Part shown: piece by piece, positions 36,847 through 48,305 of the stretch
Position numbering within the stretch: the stretch's first letter is position 1
How the letters are laid out: the number at the start of each line of letters is the position of its first letter
Assembly (NCBI GenBank): GCA_013396915.1
Contig: VWZL01000432.1
Coordinates: 236,479-300,478, forward strand
Reading direction: 5' to 3'
Length of the DNA: 64,000 nucleotides
Origin: Stercorarius parasiticus
Taxonomy: Eukaryota > Chordata > Aves > Charadriiformes > Stercorariidae
The notes under the pieces: generated by a model
Seen by the model: the letters and a program-made list of their open reading frames with translations, nothing else
Database searches by the model: none
What the model was told of the DNA's origin: nothing
Translations under genes and position numbers: made by a program

Positions 36847-36943
36847 TGACAGAGATTGTAGGCCTTTTTTTTTGTGTGTGTATGGTTGGACTCAATGATC
36901 TCAAAGGTCTTTTCCAACCATGAAGATTCTATGATTCTATGAT
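36425..36943 (+). mobile_element. CR1 LINE 3' fragment, young copy
   Basis: This is the plus-strand CR1 3' end of the same subfamily as the minus-strand copy at 4581-6311. It is heavily 5'-truncated, joining at the ORF2 segment [16 protein letters not shown]. It has an intact reading frame to TAG at 36844-36846, a short 3' UTR with a T9/GT tract, and the octamer tail (ATTCTATG repeats) to 36943. Protein identity with the other copy over their shared C-terminus is very high, only a few substitutions in about 130 residues. Confidence 0.95.
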
Positions 36944-36971
36944 ACCCCAATAGTGTGTGGTGCAACTGCAG

Positions 36972-37040
36972 ACGCATCAGTTAGTTGGGGTCCAGTGCAA
37001 TGTAGAAACACTCAAAATATCTGTGGAGGAACTAGACCAG
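36972..37040 (+). CDS. Candidate exon next to the CR1 insertion
   Basis: This 69-nt segment, open in phase 0, ends at a very good donor (GACCAG|GTAAGTT). A possible acceptor (CAACTGCAG) precedes it but lacks a good pyrimidine tract. A second possible acceptor at 36952-36953 would add six codons. The translation reads THQLVGVQCNVETLKISVEE then LDQ, with a heptad-like spacing of hydrophobic residues. It could join in phase with 40400-40442. The CR1 ends only 10-30 bp upstream, so the native acceptor may have been disturbed. No family was recognised. Confidence 0.2.
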
Positions 37041-38894
37041 GTAAGTTACTGGAAGCACTAAAATTCAGCAGGTTTTGAATTTTCAGCTGGGTAAATTGGA
37101 CTGCAATGAGCACTGTTGCATAGATAACTAGAAACTTCTACCGCGGATTTTCCTCTGGATGCGCACCCATAAGGCACACTGTTTCACGTGGTGTTGCAAA
37201 GCTCCATCTCATCTGGCTTCCACTACACTCTTGTCCTTGACAGCAGTGTGTTAGTTGCCTAGTCAGACCCATACCCATAGTTACACCTGTCATGTTTGTC
37301 TATAATTTGCCAGAAATTATGGTGTTTAGCTGTAGTGAGAAAATGTTTACATAGATATTCTGAAAGTGACATTTTTAGGGAAATAATGTGAAATTCTGAA
37401 CTGCAAAATTTCAACCAAAAATGATTTAACAAACAGTAAACAAATTATCTGCCACTTAAAAATGTCATTAACTGATGTAAATAACACTTTACACATGCAG
37501 AAGTACCTTATTTACTAACATTTTCAGATAGAAAATAATACTGGGCTTAAACAAAGGCCAGCTTCGAATTACACAGTCCAAATGCATGCAGGATATGTTG
37601 CCTGATCTGACTGAACAAATTCTAAGAGACTTAATATGTTTATTTTATACACTGAAAAACAGGGGGAAAGCAGATTTTCTTCAGTCTTTCAGACTGGTAG
37701 CGCACCCTGGAGAGAGATGAATATGAAGCTTGGGCACCACTACATACATGCTACTTTGGAAACTATTGAAACCCAGTGATTTGCAATCAATGAGATGCTC
37801 CTTACAAGGGAGTGCAATACTGTTAGTCTAGTTGTGCCACTTTTTCGTCTGCCTAAAATAATTGGTGATATTCCCATTGACTTGTAGGTGCTGGAACAGC
37901 AATTTACTCCCTCTAATCTGATACTGTTTCTGATCACCAGGCACCATGCCTGGGGAGTGCTTCTGTGTTGGTCATACATATGTTTTCGTTCTTCTCCTTC
38001 TCTGCCTTTTGTGTCTTTGTAGAGAAAAATTCAGGTCTTTTTGTGTCAGTAGAGTCTAAATTATCATCTATTCTTTTGTATAGCTTAGTGAGGTGAAAGC
38101 CTTCAAAAAGATGCAAAAAACATTACATAAAAAATTGAGATTCTAAAGTCTGTGTGCCTTACGAAAGTCTGTTCTAGGTGATTACGGTTTGAGGCATATC
38201 TGTGTAAAACAATGGTAACAAATAATCCAAGAATTGCAGTATCAAATGTAATAAACCCAGATTTAGGAGTACACAGACTTCTGTGTATGGCTATTTCTTG
38301 GAGCTGCTGTAAGAGATCATTTGGGGTGTAGAACTCAGTAGGATAGTACCAGCCATGAAAACCATAAAGTTCTGTACGAGTTCTTTTTGTTTTTTAAATG
38401 AAGAGTGAGTACCCAAGAAGAACTTAGTTTGATTTGCACTGCATATTCTATTTTCCTTCTTTGAAGTGTCAGAGAAAAACCGTGGAAAAAATGAAGTATA
38501 GGGATGGATGCAAATGCAGGATAGAAAAGGAAAGCTATTAAATAAGTTTTTGAGATGAAACAAAATATTTCATCTTGAGGAGAGATTAACAGTAGTTTTG
38601 GGTTTCTTGAATTTGGATTACTTCACTCTTGCATATGCTTTAAATGAAGCAGAACTGTTAGGAAACAACTTCAAACATTTCTTTATGAGCATCAGAACTT
38701 GTAAACTTGCACCAATGAATAAATGCAAATAGTTGGAATTGAAGCCTTGGGCCTGCTTCTGTTGAAGTCACTTGCAGAACCCCAAACTGACTTTATTGAT
38801 GTGGATCTGGGACCTACTCTGTAGAGTAGGCATCCCCTTGGCTCATTTGCGTATTTGAAACACAGCTGCTTCAGCAACGGTAACATGTACAGAA
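37041..38894. other. Unannotated stretch
   Basis: No repeat or gene was recognised. Several 60-90 codon ORFs on the minus strand (37740-38563) have no motifs and look like chance frames in A+T-rich DNA. Confidence 0.45.
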
Positions 38895-39305
38895 GCTGGA
38901 ACTGTAGAATGATGAAGGAACTTCTTGAGGTCATCTTGTCCAACCCTTGCTCAAATCAGGGGTGGTGTAGGGCATTTGTTCACGACCTTGTCCAGTCAAG
39001 TTTTGAATACCTTCAAGGATGAAGATTGCTCAGCTGGGTAAGTGGTTCCCATGGCTGATCATCTTCATTGTGATGTTTTTTCCTAATACCTGTGTCTGTC
39101 ACCATCATCTTATTACTGGGCACCACCAAGACAGTCTGACTCCATCATCTCCCTGCGGTGTTTCCAGTCAGATTACCATTAACCTTCTCCTGAAAACTGA
39201 ACAAACCTGGCTTTCAGCTTCACTCTGCATGCTTCAGCTTCCACCTGCTGTCCGTCTGTAGCCCCTGCTGGACTCATTTCAGTATGACATCTCTGTGTCC
39301 CTCCT
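38895..39305 (-). mobile_element. Old, strongly diverged CR1 relic
   Basis: The segment follows the usual order of a CR1 3' end read in reverse: a degenerate tail (TGTAGAATGATGAAGG), GAGGTCATCTTGTCCAACCC, then TTTTGAATACCTTCAAGGAT, ACTGGGCACCACCAAGACAG and a CTGAACAAACCTGGCTTTCA part. All parts are recognisable but mutated and shortened, and no reading frame survives. It is far older than the copies at 4581 and 36425. Confidence 0.72.
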
Positions 39306-40399
39306 TATGTTTCTGTTATACACAAAGGGCAAGGGATGGTTTTGTTTTTTCTGGGTTACACCTGCAACATCCTTTCACTGAGGGTAAGGAGCAGGAGAGA
39401 AATTGACAGTGTATGGTACCTGAATTATCTCTTCCAGCTTGTTTCTGCTGCTTAATGCAAGTTTCATAGCAAAAGGAATTGTACATCTGCAACACACGTA
39501 CTTTTTATTATTTCAAACCAAACTGTTTTAGAATTGAGTTGTAATAATGTGTCTGAATGACCTAGGACAAATGAGGTTGGTAGGAAGCCAAATGTTGTTT
39601 ATCCAGGGAGTTCAGAGGGAGGAATGAATTTAGATCCAGCTGTGTAAGAGTATGGAAATACTTATCCAAAATATTTACATAATCATAATTCTGTCCTACT
39701 CTTTCATTTGCAGAGAAACATCAAGTGTAGTGGTTAAACCACTTAATTTAACCTGAGTTCACAAACACTAAGCTGCCATAATCAGAAGTGCAGGGTTTTG
39801 CGTGATGTCAGAACACGAAGAAGTTAATGTTCTACTCTAAGCAAAACTTCCTTGCAATTGAAAAAATTACCCTAAATCTCCACACACAGTTTCTGCGCAA
39901 TATGTCAGTGGCTTATAGCTACAGGTAAACACAGCTTTGTTGTGAACTTTGCCTCCTCTGACACTCTCAAAGGCCAAATTCCACATGGTGCAGGACATCA
40001 GTCATCTCTTCACACAGTTTTGGCAAAGACAGCTTAGGTGGTTCAATGTGCTAAAATCTCAGGGATAAACTTCTGATTCCATTGTCTTAATTCTCCTCTT
40101 CTCTCCCTTACCATATTCAAAGTGCTTCAGAAAGCAAGAACTCCAAATTAATATGAAAAGTTCCTGTTTCATTAAAGTTATATTCTTTGTCACAGAAAAG
40201 AGGAATAGTGCTTATAGGCCCACATTTTATAAAATAGGCTTATAGATAGCTATTGTATTATACCTCACATCACCAATATAGACTAACAACCTTCATTTTA
40301 ATATACATTTTGCGGGCTGCATGGAACTTTTGCACTGATTGAAATTAAGAATAAACAGATTAAACATTTTCCTCTTTCTGCCTATGTTGTTTGCAAAAG
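39306..40399. other. Unannotated stretch
   Basis: Nothing was assigned. A 7-bp inverted repeat with a 1-base spacer (AGTGGTT/AACCACT) lies near 39728-39743. It faintly recalls a tRNA-derived A box, but too little follows to call a SINE. Confidence 0.45.
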
Positions 40400-40442
40400 G
40401 TCAATGTGCGTATTAACAAAATTCTCCTGGAAATCCTGAAAG
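40400..40442 (+). CDS. Candidate short internal exon
   Basis: This 43-nt segment sits between a long pyrimidine-rich acceptor (TTTTCCTCTTTCTGCC ... TTGCAAAAG) and a near-consensus donor (GAAAG|GTAAGAAG). Only one frame is open throughout, reading VNVRINKILLEILK and leaving in phase 1. The next candidate exon (40581) can take phase 1, and the exon ending at 37040 can supply phase 0. The peptide is amphipathic and would extend the hydrophobic heptad pattern of 36972-37040. Function unknown. Confidence 0.27.
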
Positions 40443-40580
40443 GTAAGAAGCAGAGCCTGCATGCAGAGAGAAATATAATCAAATGCAGAATACAAATTAA
40501 ACAAAGTACCCTTCTTGTTTCATAAGTTGTCCTCTTATTGCATTTGTAAATCCATTCTTTTCTTCTTTCCTGTCTGGCAG

Positions 40581-40621
40581 TCTTTTATCTCATCAAACTG
40601 TTAATGCTAGAGGAGATATGA
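40581..40621 (+). CDS. Candidate terminal coding exon
   Basis: This follows a strong acceptor (TTCTTTCCTGTCTGGCAG) 138 nt after the donor at 40442. Entering in phase 1 it reads V, then FYLIKLLMLEEI, and stops at TGA (40619-40621). An AATAAA hexamer follows 25 nt later. Two splice sites, matching phases, a stop and a poly(A) signal in this order make a compact gene 3' end plausible. The coding part is very short and no family is recognised. Confidence 0.25.
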
Positions 40622-40645
40622 AAGTTATAATCTAAGGGCAATTAA

Positions 40646-40651
40646 AATAAA
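40646..40651 (+). promoter_or_regulatory. Possible poly(A) signal
   Basis: AATAAA lies 25 nt after the candidate stop at 40621. A GT-rich stretch (GAGTTTGTTGTGGG) about 40 nt further on could serve as the downstream element. Its value depends on the exon model. Confidence 0.3.
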
Positions 40652-41949
40652 GTTTTAGAATTCTGAACCACCGAAACAGAACGATAATTCTGAGTTTGTT
40701 GTGGGACCAGGGAGTTAAAATTAGTATCTCCGATTTTTAAATCAGCTTCATGATGCAGCTAAGTAGATATTGGCAAACGTTTCAGAAGTTCTGGATACAA
40801 AAGGAAACTTAAATACTGTGATGCACGTCTGCAAAAACTCAGCTTTGAGGCGGAATCCAGCAGTGAAAATCTCAACCTTGAGTTAAGTCAGGACCTAACC
40901 ACACGCCAAGTGCCAGGTGCCTAAATAGGCCAACAGATTGTGCCACACTGTAGGAACTTGCTGAAATTCTGCATCACCTGAGTATAGGTACTGAGGATGT
41001 GCATTTGGGCAGGACTGGCTGGGTCATGCCCCTCTCCTTTAAAGCAAACCAAAGTGATGTTATTTGGGGCACGTGTTAGATTTGTGGTTACCAAAGCGGT
41101 CAGTTTAAGGTCTATGCACTCCTTGCTACTGTGTATTTTAGAGACATCTGCTGCGTTACAGGAGAGCACCCATACAGACAGGGCAGAGGGCGGTGGTGTT
41201 GTTTTTCCTTCTTTTTGCTAAGTCTGAACTGCTATGTAGCTGGGAACACAAGATTCAAGGGACAGTTAAAGAAGACAAGCACAAGGCAGCATGCCTTTGC
41301 ATTAATGTTAGAATACCTACTAGAGAAAGGGCTGGTGCCAGTCCCCAATCCTTGCTCCTAAGAGTGTTTTATGCATTTTAAATCAAGTAGTTACTGAACA
41401 AAGTCCCCCTAGACTCATGAGAACAGAGTTTGGTAACTGTGTCCTTCTTTTCTTGCAGGAGTGCCCTAGCCTTACTTGTCTGGTGGTTAGCATACTCTTA
41501 TGAAAAATATGAACTTCATTTCCCTTTGATATCTGGAAAGCCCAGGTGTCTTGTTCCCCAGAGGAAAGTTCTGGTCTAGAGTATAGGGCTGGCAGCACCC
41601 CTTTCTCTTCAACCCATGAATTTAACAGGAACAGCTGAAACTGTTATGCTTTGTATGAACTTCTGCACTGGTGGTGTGTTCTTAGCATTTCTGTGAGGCT
41701 GGAATGCTAAAGGGATTTAGTTGTAGGGATGCCTAGCTTGCCAACCCCAAACAAGCCTGCATGTGGAACATGGAGCACAATTGTCAGCACAGATAGGAGG
41801 CTCAAGGTATGCAAATGCTTTTCAATATATGATGTTAGTAGTTTGCATTTCTCACTTCGGTGCTTCCATACCACCTGATTTTCACCCAGTGCTTAATACT
41901 TTTTTAAAAAAAAATTACAAACAATGCAGGCGCTTTCTTTCACCCTCAG
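40652..41949. other. Unannotated stretch before the Cys-containing exons
   Basis: Two further strong acceptor-like sites occur (a pyrimidine tract ending CTAAG at 41221 and CTTTTCTTGCAG at 41459), but no acceptable donor or phase partner was found for either. Overlapping 60-80 codon ORFs at 40921-41598 have no motifs; the frame at 41193 begins at GTG, not ATG. Confidence 0.4.
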
Positions 41950-42051
41950 GAATGTGAAGAAGAATGTGAGGAATATTGTTCTGCAGTTGTGAAGGAGTGT
42001 TGCGGGAATAAATGCATCAAACGGAGGTGGAATGCTACCAGGTTTCAGGTG
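41950..42051 (+). CDS. Candidate Cys-rich exon A
   Basis: An acceptor with a good pyrimidine tract (TTTCTTTCACCCTCAG) precedes an open phase-0 segment. The only open frame reads ECEEECEEYCSAVVKECC, then GNKCIKRRWNATRFQ. The Cys order C-x3-C-x3-C-x6-CC-x3-C suggests a small disulfide-rich extracellular domain, and N-A-T is a possible N-glycosylation site. Donor choices are CAG|GTGGTA (end 42048) or GTG|GTAGGT (end 42051); both keep phase 0 and fit exon B. It partly recalls WAP or knottin spacing but fits neither well. No signal-peptide exon was found upstream. Confidence 0.27.
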
Positions 42052-42422
42052 GTAGGTTAGCATTGGATTGGGTAAGCACATTAAACTCATGTCTGCTCAT
42101 CCCTTGTTCCTTTGTCTCAGTAGGGGTAACAGGGATAATGGGAATATTAGCAAATCAACAATGCTCCCAGAACTCTTTTCTTTAAAAGAAAGAATTTTTT
42201 AGTGTCATCTGGGCCCGTTCCAGCTATGACACACACCAAATGCCGTTCCTCGTCTCTTAACGCAAGAACTGTAGAGCTAAGAAGCAGGGGAAGATAACCA
42301 AGAGCATTTGGTTCTTCAAAGAGTTTCTAAAACCATACTGGAAATTGAGCTAACTCCCCAGATGTCGTGGTGTTGCATTCACTTTCTCTCATCTCCATTC
42401 TGACAATTCTGGTTGGTTTCAG

Positions 42423-42479
42423 CAAGACCTGGAAACTGACGCCAACTGTGTGGGCGAAACAGTGTTATGCTTTGACCAT
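42423..42479 (+). CDS. Candidate Cys-containing exon B
   Basis: This 57-nt segment follows acceptor TCTGGTTGGTTTCAG and precedes donor CAT|GTAAGTG. It enters and leaves in phase 0, matching exon A, and reads QDLETDANCVGETVLCFDH. Several CpGs remain in an A+T-rich setting (GACGCC, GGGCGAA), which is mildly in favour of constraint. Read through the donor, the frame would stop eight codons later, so this could also be a final exon. Protein family not recognised. Confidence 0.25.
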
Positions 42480-44029
42480 GTAAGTGAAAGAATTGCAAAT
42501 TAGAGCAAGGAGAGTGAGAAGAACATCATGAACAACTGGGTGATTCATGTAAGTTACAACCTATATTTCCAGGCATAGTGGTTTGCAGTAATTTTTATCA
42601 CAAACTGTATTCTGGATTTGTACTTAGTTTACAGAGTCAGCCCTCCCTGTATGTTTTTGCTGTTTGTATTTTTACTAAGCTACTAATCAGTGTTTTCTTC
42701 ACATGAGGAGATACTGCAAGAAATCATTTCATTTCTGGGCTTTATTTGTTCAGTTATTTCTAGGAGTATTTATATGGGCAGATTTTTCTTGGTGATGATG
42801 AAGAAATTTATTCAATCACTGGGAAGTATTGAAAGGATGTTTCTTCCATCTACAGAAGTTTGTCAAAACACAGAATGCTTTTGACTGTTCAGGTTGTTAC
42901 TGTCAGCATGCTTACTCCTATTCCTTCTTATCAGTCTTCTTTCCCTCAACTTATTAATATCCCATGCATATTGTCGATTTTTATTTGTCCTGTCCTGTCT
43001 TAGATTATGAGTTCTTCACAATGAGAAACATGACACTTCTATTTGTTTATACTGCTGATTTACAATATTTCCTTATTTATATATTTTACTATCACTCATG
43101 AAGATTACAAAGAGATTTTCTTCCCCTCTTTTCTCTCATTAATGTTTCAATACCTGTGTCTCATTGTCTAGCAATGACTCTATTTCCTCCTGTTTCTTCT
43201 CAGGAAATAGAATAGGAAACTGGTCTACTAATGATAGAGAAGGTGGAGAAGATTTTGTATAAATTGAAATGTAAAATAGCTGCCATTAAAAATGTAGTGC
43301 ATTGCAATGTCCCTTCAGTCATGCGTCATGCCATTTCAGTTTACAGCAGCTCACACTGTTTGGATGACATGAAGGGAGCTAAAATGGTGAAAATGAGTGG
43401 TTCCATCTTGCCTGAAGTGAAAATATGATGACAGTCAGATTACAGTCTTCCTCATCAGCATGGCTAATTAATTTTTATATTCTCTGAATACAATAGTTTA
43501 TCCAAAATAAAGATCAAGAAAAACAAAGTTAACTCTTCTCAGGGTTTATTTACACAGGAACATTCAGAAATATTGGTGAAAACTGATGGAGGTTGTGAAG
43601 TCAGTGCCAATATTCTAAGGATTATTCTGCAGTTAATAAAAAACATTTTACTCTTCAAACTCTTGAATGGAGGAATTCGTAGAGGGATTTAATATATGCT
43701 AAAGATGAGAACTGAATTTACACCCTTAATATGTTTTGAATATTGAACATACAGTCTGTAAAATATAAGTGAGCAAGTGCCAATAGTGGAATATCTAATG
43801 TAAAGCTTTATTTTTATAATTAGGAAAAACACTTACTGAGGTATTATTTGATGTAGAGTTAAGTAGAAAATTCTTTTGAGCCTCAGACTTCAGTGGGATC
43901 ATAAAGGATACAAATAAATACAAACGAATCTGTCCCTAAGCCTCAACTTGCAAGGAGCAGGATGCTGGTCATACACTTATCTATGGTACCATGTATTCAT
44001 TAATAGACATTTTCCAGTATTTTAGAATG
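42480..44029. other. Unannotated stretch after the Cys-containing exons
   Basis: No further exon with matching phase 0 was found with confidence. ORFs at 42690-42884 and 43231-43428 have no motifs, and no repeat was recognised. Confidence 0.4.
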
Positions 44030-44300
44030 TTCATATGGGACCATACCAAAAGGCAGTTTAACCCATTATCCTGTCACTGAGAATAATCAAAAGTGGCTGC
44101 CTAAGAAATGTTGTATGAAGAGTGGAAGCAGAAATATCAAGTATATTGCATTTCCCCTGATGATCTCTCAGACTCCAAACTTTTTTATATCAAGTCAAAT
44201 GTCATTCCTGTGCAATTACTGACCCTCAGTGGCTTTTCTTTCATGAATCTCTCCAGTATTCCACTGAAAATATTTAACTTGTGTGAACGTTTAAAAGGAT
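44030..44300. mobile_element. Possible ancient CR1/L3-type relic
   Basis: The text GGGACCATACCAAAAGGC, then CATTATCCTGTCACTGAGAA, GTGGCTGCCTAAGAAATG and TCTTTCATGAATCTCTCCAG follows, with many changes, the order of an old amniote CR1/L3 element as I remember it. Strand and limits are uncertain and no coding is left. Confidence 0.42.
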
Positions 44301-45711
44301 GGTGTCTGTCATTTAGATTCTACAGCTAAACACATACAAAACAACTGAAGAAGTGGGGGTAGAGATTTCCATACAGATAGGAAAGGCAAAAATGTATAGA
44401 CTCAACATACCAACCTTTTTTTTTCCTTTCATTTCAAGTTATTTTCAGGCAAAATCCGGAGTACAAAGTTCTCTGAATTTATTGAAATCCCCTTAAATCA
44501 GAAACCAAGGAACATTTTTGTTGTTTATAGCATACTGGAGTATTTGGAAAGACTTGGTAACACTTCCATTGTTCAGGGTGTCTTGGCATTAATAGTACAA
44601 CAAATTCCAAAAAAGATTTTTTTAAAGATATACTAGTTTTAAAAGTATAATTTCCACTTGCAACCAGTTTGAATTAGAAAGTTTCTACCATATGGCAGAG
44701 AAGGAATGTGAAACCATATGCATCCAGCACTGGGACTGTGATCCTGGGAAAAAACAGTTTGCTATTTTTATACTGGCCAGCAGGTGTCAACACCTCAAAG
44801 TGAAGAAGCTGCCCATCAGCCAGATACAGTTAGAAAGAGTGAGGCTGAAACAGAGATTATATGTATTTTGTATGTCTCACTTTGAAAGCTGACTTTTTGA
44901 AGTTCTTCTGTGCTTCACCACCACCAGGAAGGAAACCTCTGAGAGGAAAGGGGGAAGGGAAGTTAAGCAACCCTTCCATCCAGAAAAGAAGTACCTCTTA
45001 GTTTCTTTTCCTACTGATCCCAGTAATAGTATTTTTATTCCCTATCCCCACAACTCCAAAGCTCTGTGCCTCTGACTTCAGCCTTCAAGCCTTTGTGCTC
45101 CCTAGCTAGTCTGGTGGAATCCACCCAAACACTGGAAAAGTGGCTTAGAGTGGGATACATGACTGTTTTGATCAGTGCAAGGGACCCTAATCAAAGCTGC
45201 TGAAGTGCTATTGCACCCTATCTGTTTTTCTCCTGAAGGTGCTATTCTAATACATATTAATAGATATTTTAATATTTAAGATCATAATACCTGTCAGCTG
45301 CTAAAGTGAAAAAACCTTAAGTGAAATTTTTTTCAATGCAAATTTCAGCATTTGAAATATGATACTCATATGATCATGAGTATGTAGTGGCTTTTTGGAC
45401 CCATTTTAGACTTTTGTGAAATGGAATCTTGTAATGTTTTGTGTAGTTACCTGATACATCCTCCCTAGATTAGGTTTTGGAACTGTTTCAATTAATAGTA
45501 AAATTATCCATCTTTCCATATTATTACAGATTAAGCATTGTGGGTTAGACTGAGTAGCTCTTAGGAAAGAGATGTGGTTCCTTGAGATGTTTCAGCCTTT
45601 TTTACCTGATTTCCACAGAGGCAGTGCCTACAGGTTGTATCCTACTGTTTTAAACACTGCATAACCATAATAATGAAATAGTCATAACCATCCTATTCTG
45701 TCACTGATTTC

Positions 45712-45732
45712 TTTTTTTTTTTTTTTTTTTTT
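45712..45732. repeat. Poly(T) run, 21 bases
   Basis: An uninterrupted T21 is followed by CTTTT. It may be the reversed tail of an old insertion, but no body is visible. Confidence 0.9.
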
Positions 45733-46152
45733 CTTTTCCATAGCTTCTCAAGATAGGATATTTTACTTTGGAGCAGTTTTTTTGATCTCTGTTAATAAGC
45801 AAAAACTTGTTAAAAGCTAATATAATTTAGGGAAATATGAAATTTATTGTATTACTCTGAGTCTTGGTCTCTATCTACCACTCATGATGAAATCCTGACT
45901 GCAACTGAATGTCTTGAGCTATTGAAATTCTGGCCTTAACTTCCTACCAGCTGCTACTTTACAGTGATCTGGGAAGAGCTAGGAATTTACATACTCCATT
46001 TTTAATTTAATCAAATGTTGTCAGTCAACATCACATGTTAGATACTATTTCCATCAGAAGGAACTTAAAAAACAACAACCTGAAAGATTAAAAACCTCTG
46101 CCTCTTGAAGATAATAATCTTAGTGAATTTTAACAGATTGCTTTAGCAGATG

Positions 46153-46237
46153 GAGATGTGATATTCACTACAGTAAATTACATTAACATTCTCTCAGAGA
46201 GAGATGTCACATTTGCCACAGTAATTTACATTAACAT
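46153..46237. repeat. Diverged 48-bp tandem duplication
   Basis: GAGATGTGATATTCACTACA at 46153 and GAGATGTCACATTTGCCACA at 46201 are followed by the same GTAA(A/T)TTACATTAACAT ending. The second copy is partial. The number of differences shows an older event than the duplication at 15822. Confidence 0.75.
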
Positions 46238-48004
46238 GATTTGAGACAGATTTGATTCCCCAAAAAGAATTAGAAATAACGTTTTATCAATTCACTTTGC
46301 CTTGTCACTTCTTCAGATAATTGTCAGTCTGGAGTGGGAGATGCTTTTTACCAATGGATGCAGTGGTGAACAGGACAGAAATGCTGTTTTGCTGTGGCCA
46401 TCTATAAACAATATGATATACAGGGTTGTGCATGGTACCACACTAACACCATGTATGAAGACATAAAGAAAATAAATCCCATTTATTAGTACAGAGTAGT
46501 GGAAAATAAGTTACTCTTCATTCAGTGTAACAGATTAATTTGACTCCTGGGCATATCTGCACTTTGGCACGTCTGTGTAGCCTTCTACCACTGCCACTAG
46601 GAGATCTTGTCACCCGCTTTAGCAGGTTGATGGAAAGCATTCTGAAAAGAAATTTAACTGTCTCTATTGTGTGTTAGCATCTTCAGCCAGAGGACTGTGT
46701 GGGTGCAACTTAGCTGTCACTCAGTATTGTACAGGGGGTGTGGGCAACATGTTTATGAGGACATCTGCTATACTACTTGAAAGAAGGTAGGCCTACCACT
46801 CTGTGGACTATCTGAAATAATTAGTGGTCCCAAGAAGTCCTTAATCTAGGAACATACAGAACATACAGAATCTGTAAGCAACAAGCATACCTAATAAAGC
46901 AGCATTGGTATAAAATGAAGCAGCTGTCTGAAGCTTTACAGAGATGCTTTCGATTTCTGCTCCCCTAAATCGGGGTTTCTGAGTAACAAAGCAAGAGACT
47001 CCAAAGGTCCTGCTATGGAGCTCCAAAGGGATTATGGTCTGAGGGTTAGAGGCCAGCCTTGGAGAAAATGCTTCAGTGATATTTCAGGAGAGTAATTTGA
47101 GGCTGTGGTGAGACCATTTCAAGTGATTGTCTCTGTGATTTGACTTAAAATAGAACAGGCAATGACCAGAAAACTTTGGGATGCATGTTTCTTTGGTCTA
47201 TGAAGCCTTAAAATCTTAAATCCAAGATTGGAGCAGCTAAAGATACATTTCCTCAACTAGTCAATCCTATATAAAATAAAAACCTATGTAGGGCACTTCT
47301 ACATATCTTTTAGAAGTACATTGAGGGATGCTGAATAATATATTAGGCTGGTTGGAGAGGGAGAATGCTTTAATGCAGGGCTCCATGAAAGTCCTGATGC
47401 CTCTCCAAAATCCTGCCAAAAGGCTGTGTGTGCTGACACAGGCTAAGATTTATCTGGGGTTTTTTGTCTTTAACCTAGGCAAACATGATTGAACTCTTAA
47501 GTTTGGAGATTGTAATGCTACGCAGTTATAAATCAGAATATGGCAGGGTTAAGACTGCCTTTTAATTATTCAGTGTGTAGTATATGGTTGTGGCTAATTT
47601 TGTCATGATTTTGTTTGTACTGCCTGTGAAGCAAACTGCAGTCTGTGGCTCCCCTACCTGAATTATAAGGAAAGCATTGAATCAGATGGAATTGCAAGCA
47701 GAGCCTCCTTCCAAATTATATGAATTCGACCTTGGAGAAATGACTGCTGATTCTGCCTTGTACACAGAGCTCCTTTTGTTAGTAGGTAAACCACTAAAAC
47801 CAGTCTTATCATTTTGATCACCAGATGTCTCATGCTTTGTCTCCTGGGGTCCTGACTGAAGGCTTTGGGTTCCAGTTTGCAGAAGTTTGTAACCGTCTGA
47901 CGGCTGTGGACTGAGTGGTCAAGTGCTCAGTGAGGCTATTAGGAGATGAGTCAAGTATTTAATACCTCAAACTAGGCATGCAAATTTGGGAAGATTTGGC
48001 TGGG

Positions 48005-48115
48005 ATATCTCATTGCCTTCTCTATTTGCAAAGTGGGGATTATCCTCATCCATCTTCAGTTAGGGACAGTTTAAGAAAATTAAATATCACTTGTCAAACA
48101 CTTGTTAGAAGGAAG
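48005..48115 (+). mobile_element. Possible MIR-type SINE body relic
   Basis: TCATTGCCTTCTCTATTTGC followed by AAAGTGGGGATTATCCTCAT, and then a TTAAGAAAATTAAAT part, matches the conserved MIR pattern (CTCAGTTTCCCCATCTGTAAAATGGGGATAA-like, then the ATTAAA region). The tRNA-derived head is not visible. Such relics are old in birds, so divergence is expected. Limits are approximate. Confidence 0.48.
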
Positions 48116-48305
48116 AGCATCACAGGATGGTATAAGAATTTAATCATCCCCTTCAGACCAGTGTTTTAAGGTTAGTGAATTCAAAATCGCTAGAAAAAAA
48201 ATTTCAGTTATGGCAAAACAAGATATGCTATATATGCTCATTCAAATAACACCCTCCTTTTTGGAATGAATGAGACGGGTCTCCTAAGGAACAAGAGATC
48301 TTATC

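Larger units (their letters stand above)
44301..48004. other. Unannotated stretch
   Basis: It contains a T21 run (45712-45732) and a diverged 48-bp tandem duplication (46153-46237). Otherwise it is anonymous, with only short chance ORFs. Confidence 0.45.

Noticed and set aside
39720..39770. tRNA-like A box and B box (TAGTGGTTAAACC and GAGTTCAC)
   Set aside because: No stem pairing and too little sequence match for a tRNA or SINE.
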